A stretch of 37,442 nucleotides of DNA, from positions 1 through 37,442 of the forward strand of contig VGSJ01000023.1 in NCBI GenBank assembly GCA_016875015.1, in the 5' to 3' direction. The notes beneath the pieces were generated by a model. The model was not told where the DNA came from. It saw only the letters and a list, made by a program, of their open reading frames with translations, and searched no databases. Source of the DNA: Deltaproteobacteria bacterium (lineage in GTDB: Bacteria > Desulfobacterota > Desulfobaccia > Desulfobaccales > 0-14-0-80-60-11). This document shows positions 1 to 8,510 of the stretch, one piece after another (position 1 is the stretch's first letter; every line of letters starts with the position of its first letter). A program made the position numbers and the translations under genes.

Positions 1-2
1 TC

Positions 3-1589
3 CCCTTGCTTATCCTGGGAGGAGTGATTTATCACCAGTTCAGCGTGTCCTATACCGCCAAGATCATGGACAACATGAAAACCCTGGCGGAGAATCGAGC
101 CAGTTCCATTGACCTGTTTCTGGAGGAACGGATTGCCCAGCTTACCGGTCTGGCGAACACTCAATCTCTGGGACAATTGCAGAACGAAGATTATTTAAAC
201 AGGGTTTTTAATATCATCCAGACCCGCTCCAAGTCATTTTTAGACCTGGGGGTCATCGACGAGGAAGGCAACCACCTGGCCTATGTGGGACCACATTACA
301 GCATCTTGAAAAAAGTGAACTACAAGGATGAGAAATGGTTTCAAGAGGTGATGGTCACGGGGGTTTACGTCAGCGATGTCTTTCTGGGATTCAGGAAAAT
401 CCCCCATTTCATCATTGCCGTCATGGTGCGGGAGAAGAACCAGAGTTGGGTTCTCAGGGCCACCATCGATTCGGACATTATCGATAATATCGTGCGGGCC
501 GCCTGGATCGGCAAAAAAGGCGACGCCATGATCATCAACCGGGAAAACGTGCTGCAGACCACGCCGCGTTTTGGCGGCAAGGTCATGGAGCCCCCCAAGG
601 CTCCCGACTTCGCCGCGGCCACCGGGACCATGGTGGAGGCCATGGACTTTCGGGGGGAGACCATCATCTATGCCACCAGCATCATCAAACTGAAAAAGTG
701 GATCTTGGTCATCTCGGAAGCTCCCACGGAGCAGTTGACGCCGCTGTTGCAGGCCAGATTTCTCGCAGCCTTAATCGGTCTCGGCGGGGTGGTGCTCATC
801 ATCATCGGAACCTACGTTACCACCCGGGCGATGATGAAGGAACTGCAGCGGATGGACCGGAAGCAGGCGGCCAGCGATGAAATGGCGATACAGTCCAGCA
901 AGATGGCGGCCCTGGGCAAGATGGCCGCGGGCATTGCCCATGAAATCAACAACCCCCTGGCGGTGATCGGCGAGAAGGCGGGGTGGATGAAGGACCTGCT
1001 GGCCATGGAGGATGTGGCCAAAAGTGAACACTTCCAGGAACTGTTGGACGCGGTGCACAAGATCGAGTTTCATGTGGTCCGGGCCAAGACGGTGACCCAC
1101 CGCCTGTTGGGGTTTGCCCGGCGGATGGAGCCCGTGGAGGAGCGGGTCAATATTAACGAGATCCTGGATGAGAGCATCGACTTTTTGGAGAACGACGCCC
1201 GCTACCGCAACATCGATATCCAGACGAATTACGCCCCGGACCTGCCGTTGACCACCACGGACCAGGCCCAGCTGCAGCAGGTGTTCCTGAACATTATCAC
1301 CAATGCCATCGACGCCATCGACAAAGATGGGGAGATCGTCATCAATACCAGGTCCATAAAGCAGAACAACCGAATATCCATTGAGATCAGCGACACTGGC
1401 CCGGGAATTCCCAAGGAGGCGTTGCCGAAAATCTTCGACCCCTTTTTCACCACCAAGGAAGTGGGCAAGGGCACCGGACTGGGTTTATCCATTGCTTATA
1501 GCATTATCGAAAAGTTGGGCGGCAGGATCATGGTGGCCAGCGAGGAAGTCATAGGCACCACGTTCACCATTTATTTGCCGGTGAAATGA
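3..1589 (+). CDS. Membrane sensor histidine kinase (Cache-type sensor), 5' end outside the window
   Basis: Sensor kinase expected in the inner membrane with an extracytoplasmic ligand-binding region. The reading frame is open to the window edge, and the visible part begins inside a hydrophobic first membrane segment, so the true start lies a short way upstream. About 220 residues of dCache-like sequence follow, then a second membrane segment near residues 250-272. The HisKA phosphoacceptor motif HEINNP has its His near residue 312, and an HATPase domain follows with DTGPGIP and [10 protein letters not shown]. No HAMP domain is obvious. The stop overlaps an ATG of the next frame, but the better receiver start is 18 bases downstream. 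The partner should be the receiver at 1607. The ligand is unknown; Cache domains commonly bind small organic molecules. Confidence 0.9.
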   Translation, partial: PLLILGGVIYHQFSVSYTAKIMDNMKTLAENRASSIDLFLEERIAQLTGLANTQSLGQLQNEDYLNRVFNIIQTRSKSFLDLGVIDEEGNHLAYVGPHYSILKKVNYKDEKWFQEVMVTGVYVSDVFLGFRKIPHFIIAVMVREKNQSWVLRATIDSDIIDNIVRAAWIGKKGDAMIINRENVLQTTPRFGGKVMEPPKAPDFAAATGTMVEAMDFRGETIIYATSIIKLKKWILVISEAPTEQLTPLLQARFLAALIGLGGVVLIIIGTYVTTRAMMKELQRMDRKQAASDEMAIQSSKMAALGKMAAGIAHEINNPLAVIGEKAGWMKDLLAMEDVAKSEHFQELLDAVHKIEFHVVRAKTVTHRLLGFARRMEPVEERVNINEILDESIDFLENDARYRNIDIQTNYAPDLPLTTTDQAQLQQVFLNIITNAIDAIDKDGEIVINTRSIKQNNRISIEISDTGPGIPKEALPKIFDPFFTTKEVGKGTGLGLSIAYSIIEKLGGRIMVASEEVIGTTFTIYLPVK

Positions 1590-1606
1590 CCCGAGGAGGC
1601 GATGGT

Positions 1607-1996
1607 ATGGAGAAGTTCAAGATGTTAGTGGTGGATGATGAGCCGGACTTTCTGGAGACCATTATCAAGCGGCTGAAGGCGAGAAAGATTGAGGTCGCCG
1701 GGGTGGACAGCGGCTACAAGGCCTTGGAATTCCTGGATAAGCATGACGTTGATGTCATCGTCCTGGATGTCAAGATGCCGGGGATGGATGGGATTGAAAC
1801 GTTGCGGGCGATCAAGAAGAAGAAAGCCCGGGTGGAAGTAATCATGCTCACCGGCCACGCCTCGGTGGAATCGGGGATTCAGGGGATTCAACTGGGGGCC
1901 TTTGATTATGTCATGAAACCCGTGGCCCTGGACGAGCTGCTGGAGAAGGTGCGCCAGGCTTATGACCGGAAGATGATCCAGGCAGACAAGGCCTGA
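1607..1996 (+). CDS. Stand-alone response regulator receiver
   Basis: A 129-residue receiver without an output domain. Acidic pocket D10-D11, phosphoacceptor D54 in VIVLDVKMPG, the switch Thr in LTGHAS and the conserved Lys in MKPV are all present. An upstream in-frame ATG at 1586 overlaps the kinase stop, but GAGGAGG at 1593-1599 sits 7 bases before the ATG at 1607, so 1607 is preferred. It is probably phosphorylated by the preceding kinase. With no DNA-binding or enzymatic domain it must act through protein contact or pass phosphate on in a relay. It closely resembles the receiver at 2909, which suggests tandem duplication. Confidence 0.92.
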   Translation: MEKFKMLVVDDEPDFLETIIKRLKARKIEVAGVDSGYKALEFLDKHDVDVIVLDVKMPGMDGIETLRAIKKKKARVEVIMLTGHASVESGIQGIQLGAFDYVMKPVALDELLEKVRQAYDRKMIQADKA

Positions 1997-2145
1997 TCCC
2001 GGAAACCCGGCAAGGCTGTCAACGCCCGGGAAACGAAGGCCTGGCGTGGAGGCGGTGCCCCGGAGGCGCCGGACAACCCCCGGGCGTTACCTCTGAGAAA
2101 TTTCTCCGGCTCGCAAAATCTAGCCGCCGGAGGCGGGTAAAGCGG

Positions 2146-2916
2146 ATGGATGCGCCCGAAAAAAAAGATTGGCTGCTGGATGAGCGGCTGCTGCAGTCGC
2201 AGAAATTGGCTGCCATCGGTGAACTTTCGGCCGGAATTGCCCATGAAATCAACAACCCCCTGGCCATCATCCGCCAGGAGGCCGAATGGATGCAGCTGCT
2301 GCTGAAGAAACTCGGCGGCGGAGACGGGAAGGAACTTGCGGAACTTCAGGGGTCGGTCCGCCAGATTGTGCAGCAGGTAGATCGCTGCACGGAAATCACC
2401 CGGAATTTACTGGATTTCGCCCGCAAACGGGACCCGGTGATTCAGGCCGTGGAGGTCAACCGGGCCATTGAAAATATGACCATGCTGGTGGAGAAGGAAG
2501 CCAGACACAATAATATCACCATCGTGCGCCATTATGATCAGGACTTGCCGGTGATTTTCAGCGACGCGCCCCAATTGCGCCAGGTGATCCTCAATTTTCT
2601 CACCAATGCCACCTATGCCATCGGCAAAGACGGGGTCATCACCATCACCACGCGCCTTGCCGGCGATGATGCCGTGGACATCGTCATCAGCGATACGGGG
2701 TGCGGCATCCCGGAAGCTCATTTGAGCAAGATCTTCGACCCGTTTTTCACCACCAAGCCCCCGGGCCGGGGCACGGGGCTGGGACTATCCATCTGCCACG
2801 GCATCATTCTGCGGCTGGGAGGGCGAATTACGGTGGCCAGCCAGGTGGGCCGGGGCACGGAGTTCACCATCACGTTGCCGCGCCGCCGGGAATCGGAGTT
2901 GTTTGCTAATGACTAA
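2146..2916 (+). CDS. Soluble sensor histidine kinase without a sensory domain
   Basis: A 256-residue kinase core. HisKA begins almost at once (HEINNP with H33), followed by an HATPase domain with DTGCGIP and [10 protein letters not shown]. There is no membrane segment, PAS or GAF region, so input must come from partner proteins or from phosphotransfer in a relay. Sequence around the His and ATP lid resembles the kinase at 3-1589. GGAGG at 2129-2133 lies 12 bases before this ATG, longer than ideal, so the exact start is less certain. The 3' end overlaps the next receiver by 8 bases, indicating translational coupling. Confidence 0.9.
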   Translation: MDAPEKKDWLLDERLLQSQKLAAIGELSAGIAHEINNPLAIIRQEAEWMQLLLKKLGGGDGKELAELQGSVRQIVQQVDRCTEITRNLLDFARKRDPVIQAVEVNRAIENMTMLVEKEARHNNITIVRHYDQDLPVIFSDAPQLRQVILNFLTNATYAIGKDGVITITTRLAGDDAVDIVISDTGCGIPEAHLSKIFDPFFTTKPPGRGTGLGLSICHGIILRLGGRITVASQVGRGTEFTITLPRRRESELFAND

Positions 2917-3328
2917 GCCCCGGATATTGCTGGTGGATGACGAAGAGCGGTTCCGGGCCAACCTGGAAAAGATGCTGGAGGCCCAGGGACTAACCGTGAG
3001 CGCCAAGGCAAGCGGCGCCGAGGCCCTGGAGGAGCTCAAGCTTGCCCCCTACGACGTGATTATCCTGGACATCCGCATGCCGGGAATGGATGGGCTTACC
3101 GCCCTGGGGGAAATCAAGAAGATCAACCCGGAGGTGGAGGCGATCATCTTAAGCGGCCACGCCTCCATGGACGCGGCCATGGAGATCAACCGGCTGGGGG
3201 GCTATGATTACCTTATGAAGCCGTGCCCCCTGGAGGAGTTGCTGCTCAAGATCGAGGCGGCGTATGAAAAGAAGGTGGATCGGGAGAACAGGACCAAGAA
3301 AACCTCACCCCCAGAAGCGGGTTCATGA
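2909..3328 (+). CDS. Stand-alone response regulator receiver
   Basis: A 139-residue receiver with acidic pocket D10-D11, phosphoacceptor D54 in VIILDIRMPG, LSGHAS and the conserved Lys in LMKPC. A TTG two codons earlier (2903) is possible, but the ATG at 2909 is the natural start and overlaps the kinase stop by 8 bases. The tail after residue 120 is Lys/Glu-rich and short, with no output domain. Together with 3-1996 this makes two kinase/receiver pairs in tandem. The next gene runs convergently and ends about 30 bases beyond this stop. Confidence 0.92.
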   Translation: MTKPRILLVDDEERFRANLEKMLEAQGLTVSAKASGAEALEELKLAPYDVIILDIRMPGMDGLTALGEIKKINPEVEAIILSGHASMDAAMEINRLGGYDYLMKPCPLEELLLKIEAAYEKKVDRENRTKKTSPPEAGS

Positions 3329-3360
3329 CCCCTCCCGCAGACGCTTACCATCGCCCCACT

Positions 3361-6021
3361 CTATCCGGAACCAGCCGGAGGCGAATTTCCCGGGCCGCTC
3401 TCCTCCGGGACTGGCACCATGCCCTCCATATCCAGGCCGTAATTGCCCCGGAGGAATTTTTGGGCCACGGCCTCGACGCCGGCCTCGCTGGTCATGAGCA
3501 TATCCATCTGGCGGGTGAAGATGAGCAGGCGCCCGATCTGGTCCAATTTTTCCTGGATGACCGGGCTGTCGTATTTTTGCAGGCGGGCGTCTACCCGGTC
3601 GCCCTTGACCTCCACGGAAAAATCCAGGCCCATGAGGACGATGGCGATGGCCCGGACCCGCCGGTTGCGGCGTACGTCGTCGGCCGCGCCGCCCTTGAAG
3701 GAGAAGGTGATGTAGTTCTTGTTGACGGTGGCGCCGCAGTAAGCATCCAGGACGCTGTAGTGATAGCCCACCCGGGAAGAGAAATTGAGATACTTGTCGG
3801 AAATAATGGCGTAACTGCGGTCGCCGAAGCGTTCCTCCACATTGGGGGCGGCCAGCAGTTGTTCCCGCATCACCGACATCAGCCCGGAGAGTTGAATGGG
3901 GCGGGGTTCCAGACTCCGCACTTTCTCGTGAAGCATCCCCCGCAAGACGGCCTGGAAGGGCGCCGAGGCCACCTGGTCCGGGGTTACCTTATGAGCGTGG
4001 GGGTCGGCCCCCGCCAAGCCGCCGCCCAGGTCGATGAGGTAGAGGTCCAGGGGAATGGGGGCGTCCAGCTTCAGGGCGTACCCCTCCCGGGCGGAGACCA
4101 TATCGCTGATCTTGAACATCTCGGTGTAAGAGAGTTCATGCACCAGCCTGGCCAGGTCGTGGAGGGACCGGCAGTGCTCCGGGGAAAAATCCGGGGACTT
4201 GGGGTCCACCAGGCGCAGGGGCAGGATGGACTCGGCCACGTGCTGTAAGATTTTATAGACCGGGGTGTCTTTCAGGTGGGATTTCCGGAGGGGCTGATGA
4301 TCCAGCAATTCCAGCACCTGGCCCTGATATATGCGGCAGGTGTAGGCGTCCACCGTGATGATCTGACCCGGGGCAATGGTCTGGGTGGCCACCTTGGTAT
4401 CCAGAAGGGTGGGAAGGGAAAATTCCCGGCTCAGTGAGGCCATGTGGCCGGAGATGCTGCCGGAATCGGTGACAATGGCCTGGGCCTTGGGCATGACCAT
4501 GACAAATTTGGGGGAAGAATGCCGGGCCACCAACACCGCGCCTTCGGGGAAATTCAGCAAGTCCTCGTCACGTTGGAGCAGAAAGGCCGGACCGCAGCCC
4601 ACGCCGGGGAAGGCTGCGGCGCCGCCCTCAACCAGCACGGGATAGCCGGTCACCGCCGGAATGTCTTGAAGTTCCTTGCCCGTGGGGGCCTGCAGGACCA
4701 GGGGCCGGCTCTGGAGCACCATGAAGCGGCCATCTTTATCCAGGGACCATTCCACATCCTGGGGACAGTGGTAGTGCTCTTCCAGCTTGACGCCATAGGC
4801 CGCCAGGACCTTGATCTGTTCCGTGGACAGGCAGGGTTGATCCTGCTGCTCCGGCGGCACCGGGATTTCATGCAGGCCCGCCTCGGGTTTGGCCACCAAC
4901 TGGACGGCCTTGTGGGACACGGTTCGGTCCAGAATAGGAAAATCTTCGGTCTTGGCGACGCGATAGGTGTCCGGGGTAATCACCCCGTCCACCGCATAAG
5001 GTCCCAAGCCCCAGACGGCGCTGATGAGGAGGTTCTCATCCCTGACGTTGAAGGGATGGTGGGAATACATCACGCCGCTGGCCACCGCGTCCACCATCTG
5101 GAGGCAGACGACGCTCATGGCGATGTCTTCACCCCGGATGCCCTTGTTGAGGCGGTAAGAGATAGCCCGGGGCGTGTAGAGGCTGGCCAGGATGTTTTTA
5201 TAAGCCGGGAGCAGCTGGTCGCCCGGGACATTCAAGATGGAGAGGTATTGCCCGGCGAAGGACAGTTGGCCGTCTTCGCCGATGGCGCTGGAGCGCATGG
5301 ATACCCGGACGGGCTCCCCCGGGCTCCCGGCCAGGGTTTCCTGCATCCGGGCATAAGCCGCGAGGATGGCCTCGGACAGGGCCGGGGGCACCTGGGCGGC
5401 GATGATCAAGGCCTGGATTTCGTCGCTCACCTGCTTGACGGTCTGGGGGGTGGCCGGGTCGATGTCCATCTTGCGCTTGTTGATTTCGTCCACCAGATCG
5501 TTGTGGGCCAGAAAGTCGACAAAGGCCCGGGTGCTGATGGCAAAGCCCGCGGGGACGGGCAGACCGATCTTCATGGCCTCGCCCAGGTGGGCGCTCTTGC
5601 CCCCCACCCAATCCACCATTTCTTGGGTAACCCCGGAAAGGGGCAAAACCAATTCCATAACCTGAAGTTCTTTCCTTTTTCCCAACTGGTGCTTGATCCT
5701 GATATTGATCACGTCCAGCACCCGGTAAAGGACCGGATACCTGTGACCGGATAAGACATCCAGACTCTTGATCATGCGGAAGGCGTGGAACGCGGCCCGG
5801 GCCGACTGGGACCTGACATATGACATGCCGAACACGTGGCGACCGGTCAGTTTCTCTTCCAAGTCGGCAATAATATTCAAGAATTGGGAGTTGGAGTCCA
5901 GCAGGTCTTTGAAGCAGGCATAGCGGAAGCGAAAGGCTGCGGCCAGGTCATCCCGGGAGGGTTGGCCCCGGCGGCCTGTGAACTTGCGGTAAATTTCCCG
6001 GAATAAGTTGAGGGTTTCCAT
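3361..6021 (-). CDS. PEP-synthase-like ATP-grasp/phosphohistidine protein with an unusual C-terminal domain
   Basis: An 886-residue cytoplasmic protein. About 130 residues of helical N-terminal extension precede a PPDK/PEP-synthase nucleotide-binding domain (GGKSAHLGEA, RSSAIGEDG, QDVEWSLD). Then comes a swivelling phosphohistidine domain with SGSISGHMASLSREF, whose H526 aligns with the catalytic His. True PEP synthases and PPDK continue with a PEP/pyruvate TIM barrel. Here the last ~290 residues lack recognisable barrel motifs, so the phosphoryl acceptor may not be pyruvate. Rifampin phosphotransferase is a precedent for the same two modules with a different acceptor. A TTG ten codons upstream (6051) is possible, but AGGAG spaced ahead of the ATG at 6021 fits better. 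It is convergent with the two-component genes at 1-3328. Confidence 0.85.
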   Translation of the reverse strand: METLNLFREIYRKFTGRRGQPSRDDLAAAFRFRYACFKDLLDSNSQFLNIIADLEEKLTGRHVFGMSYVRSQSARAAFHAFRMIKSLDVLSGHRYPVLYRVLDVINIRIKHQLGKRKELQVMELVLPLSGVTQEMVDWVGGKSAHLGEAMKIGLPVPAGFAISTRAFVDFLAHNDLVDEINKRKMDIDPATPQTVKQVSDEIQALIIAAQVPPALSEAILAAYARMQETLAGSPGEPVRVSMRSSAIGEDGQLSFAGQYLSILNVPGDQLLPAYKNILASLYTPRAISYRLNKGIRGEDIAMSVVCLQMVDAVASGVMYSHHPFNVRDENLLISAVWGLGPYAVDGVITPDTYRVAKTEDFPILDRTVSHKAVQLVAKPEAGLHEIPVPPEQQDQPCLSTEQIKVLAAYGVKLEEHYHCPQDVEWSLDKDGRFMVLQSRPLVLQAPTGKELQDIPAVTGYPVLVEGGAAAFPGVGCGPAFLLQRDEDLLNFPEGAVLVARHSSPKFVMVMPKAQAIVTDSGSISGHMASLSREFSLPTLLDTKVATQTIAPGQIITVDAYTCRIYQGQVLELLDHQPLRKSHLKDTPVYKILQHVAESILPLRLVDPKSPDFSPEHCRSLHDLARLVHELSYTEMFKISDMVSAREGYALKLDAPIPLDLYLIDLGGGLAGADPHAHKVTPDQVASAPFQAVLRGMLHEKVRSLEPRPIQLSGLMSVMREQLLAAPNVEERFGDRSYAIISDKYLNFSSRVGYHYSVLDAYCGATVNKNYITFSFKGGAADDVRRNRRVRAIAIVLMGLDFSVEVKGDRVDARLQKYDSPVIQEKLDQIGRLLIFTRQMDMLMTSEAGVEAVAQKFLRGNYGLDMEGMVPVPEESGPGNSPPAGSG

Positions 6022-6140
6022 CGCCGGTCTCTCCTGCCTCACATCTAACAAGAATCATACCAGAAAATAGCTTTCAGCGGTCAGCTTTCAGCAGTCAGCC
6101 AAGCCCACTGCCTGGCGAAGCGTAGGACAGGCGCTGCTCA

Positions 6141-6172
6141 CCCTATGGGGCCGTTGCAGAGGCCCGCCCTAC
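6141..6172. repeat. Dispersed GC-rich palindrome copy (CCCGCCCTAC type)
   Basis: An imperfect inverted repeat, GGGCC...GGCCC, ends in CCCGCCCTAC. The same terminal motif recurs at 21025-21079 and 23071-23097, and as a fragment near 13110. All copies are intergenic, like REP-type elements. Confidence 0.4.
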
Positions 6173-6292
6173 CATCTTCTCATGATTTTTGGGAGGCCTT
6201 GAGGATATGAGAGACCGATTAATTATCCCCGTCATCTACTCCGTAGAGGTAGTGGCCGGAGACCTCATCGGACCGGTTGCCTCCACTATCCC

Positions 6293-6322
6293 TTTACACT
6301 CTGTAAAAATTGCTGACAGAGT
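6293..6322. promoter_or_regulatory. Candidate enhancer site for the sigma-54 activator
   Basis: Two overlapping inverted repeats: TTTACA-CTC-TGTAAA at 6293-6307 (perfect 6-base arms), and ACTCTGT at 6298-6304 with ACAGAGT at 6316-6322. The first is centred about 140 bases upstream of the predicted start site, a usual distance for NtrC-family binding. Assignment to the regulator at 11535 is inference. Confidence 0.45.
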
Positions 6323-6413
6323 ATCGGTTCAGCTAAGGGCCGGGATTTGGGGCTGACGCCTGATAACGTTGATTTATTCTGAAGTTATCCTAATCGGCCG
6401 TAGTCAACCCTGC

Positions 6414-6430
6414 CTGGCACGGACATTGCT
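6414..6430 (+). promoter_or_regulatory. Sigma-54 (-24/-12) promoter
   Basis: CTGGCACGGACATTGCT matches the sigma-54 consensus YTGGCACGrNNNTTGCW at every defined position, with GG at 6416-6417 and GC at 6428-6429 exactly ten bases apart. The predicted start is near 6441, giving a leader of about 196 bases to the stress-protein gene. Such promoters need an AAA+ activator with a GAFTGA loop, and one is encoded at 11535-12971. Confidence 0.8.
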
Positions 6431-6636
6431 TTATACAAAAGTGAACGGGTAGCCGGTGAAACCGGTGCATGTGCAATTGTCTCAATACGGTAAGAGATTT
6501 ATTTTCAGGCTTACTTATCAATGTCGGGAGAAACACCAGGAACATGAGGCACTATCGCAACTCCCCGTCAAACTGCCGCAGGTGTCATCTTTTTTTTAAT
6601 CGTGACGCACTTTAAGTCATTCCGAGGAGGTCTTGT

Positions 6637-7050
6637 ATGAAAGTATTGGTGCCAACAGACGGCTCGGAGCATTCCATGAAAGCCGTGCAGCGAGGATTGG
6701 AACTGGCGGAAAAGCAAGAAGCGCAGGTGACCTTGATGTCGGTGGCCTATTTCGGCGCGGATTATCTCGATGAAATGCCGCCGAACATCCGGGAAAAGCT
6801 GGAAGACGAGGCCCGGGCCGCGTTGAAAAAGGCCAAAGCCCTGTTTGACGCCAAAAACCTGCCGGTGGAGACGGTCCTGATGACCGGGCTGGTGCCGGCC
6901 AATTTAATCATCCAAAAGGCTCAAGATGGCAAGTTTGACCGCATCGTCATCGGCAGCACCGGCCAGAACGCCCTGGAAAAGATAGTAATGGGCAGCACTG
7001 CGGCCAAGGTGGTGGCGCACGCCCCCTGCGAAGTGACCGTGGTCAGGTAA
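6637..7050 (+). CDS. Universal stress protein, UspA family, ATP-binding type
   Basis: A 137-residue single-domain Usp. The N-terminal strand MKVLVPTDGSEHS carries the nucleotide-contacting Asp. The C-terminal motif GSTG, nine residues, then GST matches the G-2x-G-9x-G(S/T) signature of ATP-binding members. GAGGAGG precedes the ATG by 6 bases. It is the first gene of a four-gene co-directional unit with short gaps (27, 33 and 35 bases), downstream of a sigma-54 promoter. Usp proteins of this class often bind ATP and modulate partner proteins. Its position beside a transporter suggests regulation of transport or stress adaptation, which is inference. Confidence 0.93.
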   Translation: MKVLVPTDGSEHSMKAVQRGLELAEKQEAQVTLMSVAYFGADYLDEMPPNIREKLEDEARAALKKAKALFDAKNLPVETVLMTGLVPANLIIQKAQDGKFDRIVIGSTGQNALEKIVMGSTAAKVVAHAPCEVTVVR

Positions 7051-7077
7051 CCAAGAATTTCAAGGAGGTTAGTCACA

Positions 7078-7374
7078 ATGCGTAAATGGTGGGCAAAAAT
7101 CACGGGGCTGGTGATCATGGCCAGCTTGCTGCTGCCTGAGATGGTCCTGGCCGCCGGGCCGAAGGCCTCGCCCCTGGTGATCGTGGCCGACACCCGGAAG
7201 TTTACCGGCTGGGAGGCCTGGTGGACCAACTTGTATAATGAGAGTCATTTTTATTTCACTCTCGTGACCATTGTTATCATTCCCGTGGTGGGTCTGATCT
7301 TTGGGGTAGTAGCCGACATTGTCATGACCTGGATCGGCTTGGATCTCAAGTCCCGGGAACTGGCGGAACATTAA
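7078..7374 (+). CDS. Small membrane protein preceding a TSUP permease
   Basis: A 98-residue protein. The N-terminus (Arg/Lys, then a hydrophobic run ending VLAAG) looks like a cleavable signal peptide, with a possible cut near residue 26. A Trp-rich extracytoplasmic stretch follows (TGWEAWWTNLY), then one strong membrane segment at about residues 58-85 and a short charged tail. I do not recognise a named family. AAGGAGG lies 9 bases before the ATG. The gene sits 33 bases ahead of the TauE/SafE permease, so a role as an accessory subunit or assembly factor for that permease is the simplest inference. Confidence 0.8.
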   Translation: MRKWWAKITGLVIMASLLLPEMVLAAGPKASPLVIVADTRKFTGWEAWWTNLYNESHFYFTLVTIVIIPVVGLIFGVVADIVMTWIGLDLKSRELAEH

Positions 7375-7407
7375 GATCTTAAGGACAACACGGTTAGGAG
7401 GATACTC

Positions 7408-8475
7408 ATGGATTTCTTTTATGTTCTCATGCCCATTGCGGGAGTTTCCATATTCTGGCCGGGGCTGATCATTTTAGGGGTGGGGGTAGGCATTATCGGC
7501 GGGTTCTTCGGCATGGGGGGCGCCTGGATGGTGACCCCGGGCCTGAATATCCTGGGCTTTCCCATGGCCTTCGCCATCGGCACCGACATCGCCCACATGG
7601 CAGGCAAGTCCCTCATCTCCACCATGCGCCACGGCAAATTCGGCAACGTGGATTATAAGCTGGGTGTGATCATGATAGTGGGCACGGTGTTGGGCTTCGA
7701 AGTGGGGGCCCAGATGGTCATGTGGCTGGAGCGCATCGGCCAGGTGGAAAAATATGTGCGCCTGTTGTACCTGGTGCTGTTGTCTCTCATCGCCTGGATG
7801 GTCTTTGCCGACGTGGCCAAGAAAAAACGGAAAGACCGGGAGGCGGTGGCGGCCGGCAAAGAAGTGGACAAGCTGTCCACCGGCATTGAATGGCACAAGA
7901 CCCTGCACAAGATCAAGATTCCCCCGATGGTCACGTTCAAAGAGGCCCAGCTCACCTGCAGCGCCTGGCTGCCCATTTTTATCAGTTTCGCCACCGGCTG
8001 GATGGCGGGGATTTTGGGGATCGGCGGCGGTCTGATCCGCATGCCGGCGTTGATCTACTTCATCGGCTGCCCCACCCACGTGGCGGTGGGCACCGACCTC
8101 TTCGAAGTCATGATCTCCGGGCTCTACGGCACCGCCACCTACACCTACAAGGGCCGGACCGAGTTGGTGGCAGCCTTGATCATGCTGGTGGGCGCGGCGA
8201 TGGGCGCCCAGGTCGGCACCGTGGCCACCAAGTACATCAAGGGCTACGGCATCCGCATCGCCTTCGGCCTGGCCGTCATCGGCTGCGGCGTGTCCGTCCT
8301 CCTCAAGCTGATGGCCAAGTGGTTTCCCGCCTGGGAAGGACTCCTTGACGGGAGCGCCACGGTCCTCATCCTGGGCCTGGTGGCAGCCATGTCCCTTTAC
8401 ATCGGGATACGGATGGTAATCGGGGCCAAGGCAGAGGTCGCGGCCAAGAAGGCCCAGATCTCGGTGGCGAAATAG
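7408..8475 (+). CDS. TauE/SafE (TSUP) family permease, likely sulfur-anion or organosulfonate transport
   Basis: A 355-residue polytopic inner-membrane protein with two homologous halves. Each has the glycine-rich family motif followed by a conserved Pro: GGFFGMGGAWMVTP near residues 30-45 and GILGIGGGLIRMP near 200-215. Each is followed by a similar ...GTD... segment (AIGTDIAH; AVGTDLFE). A hydrophilic cytoplasmic loop of about 50 residues (roughly 130-185) links the halves, longer than in minimal TSUP proteins. The family moves sulfite, sulfoacetate, sulfolactate or related anions. In a sulfate reducer, sulfite or another sulfur oxyanion is a reasonable substrate, but sequence alone does not fix substrate or direction. 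AGGAGG precedes the ATG by 6 bases. Confidence 0.9.
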   Translation: MDFFYVLMPIAGVSIFWPGLIILGVGVGIIGGFFGMGGAWMVTPGLNILGFPMAFAIGTDIAHMAGKSLISTMRHGKFGNVDYKLGVIMIVGTVLGFEVGAQMVMWLERIGQVEKYVRLLYLVLLSLIAWMVFADVAKKKRKDREAVAAGKEVDKLSTGIEWHKTLHKIKIPPMVTFKEAQLTCSAWLPIFISFATGWMAGILGIGGGLIRMPALIYFIGCPTHVAVGTDLFEVMISGLYGTATYTYKGRTELVAALIMLVGAAMGAQVGTVATKYIKGYGIRIAFGLAVIGCGVSVLLKLMAKWFPAWEGLLDGSATVLILGLVAAMSLYIGIRMVIGAKAEVAAKKAQISVAK

Positions 8476-8510
8476 CAGATGGGATTGATTATCTGGAAAG
8501 GAGATAGCTG

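Larger units (their letters stand above)
6022..6636. other. Divergent intergenic regulatory region
   Basis: This 615-base gap separates two divergent genes. It holds short CAGC/TCAGC-rich direct repeats near 6070-6100, one copy of a GC-rich palindrome ending CCCGCCCTAC (6141-6172), inverted repeats at 6293-6322 and a sigma-54 promoter at 6414-6430. The predicted leader of the stress-protein mRNA (about 6441-6636) begins with a small hairpin, GCCGGT-GAA-ACCGGT. I see no RNA gene. A promoter for the minus-strand gene should also lie here, but I could not pick one with confidence. Confidence 0.6.

Noticed and set aside
3325-5754. Long plus-strand frames (307 and 436 codons) opposite the PEP-synthase-like gene
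   Set aside because: They are shadows of a well-supported minus-strand gene with recognisable domains; their composition is non-protein-like.
6207-6356. A 49-codon ORF (starting MRDRLIIPVIYSVEV) before the sigma-54 promoter
   Set aside because: It overlaps the candidate enhancer palindromes, has only a weak GAGG close to the ATG and no recognisable similarity. A chance open frame is more likely.
6446-6470. Sequence resembling part of a cobalamin riboswitch core (GGGTAGCCGGTGAAACCGGTGC)
   Set aside because: The B12-box (GCCACTG-like) and the other conserved arms are absent, and the downstream genes are not cobalamin-related. Best seen as a simple hairpin at the transcript start.
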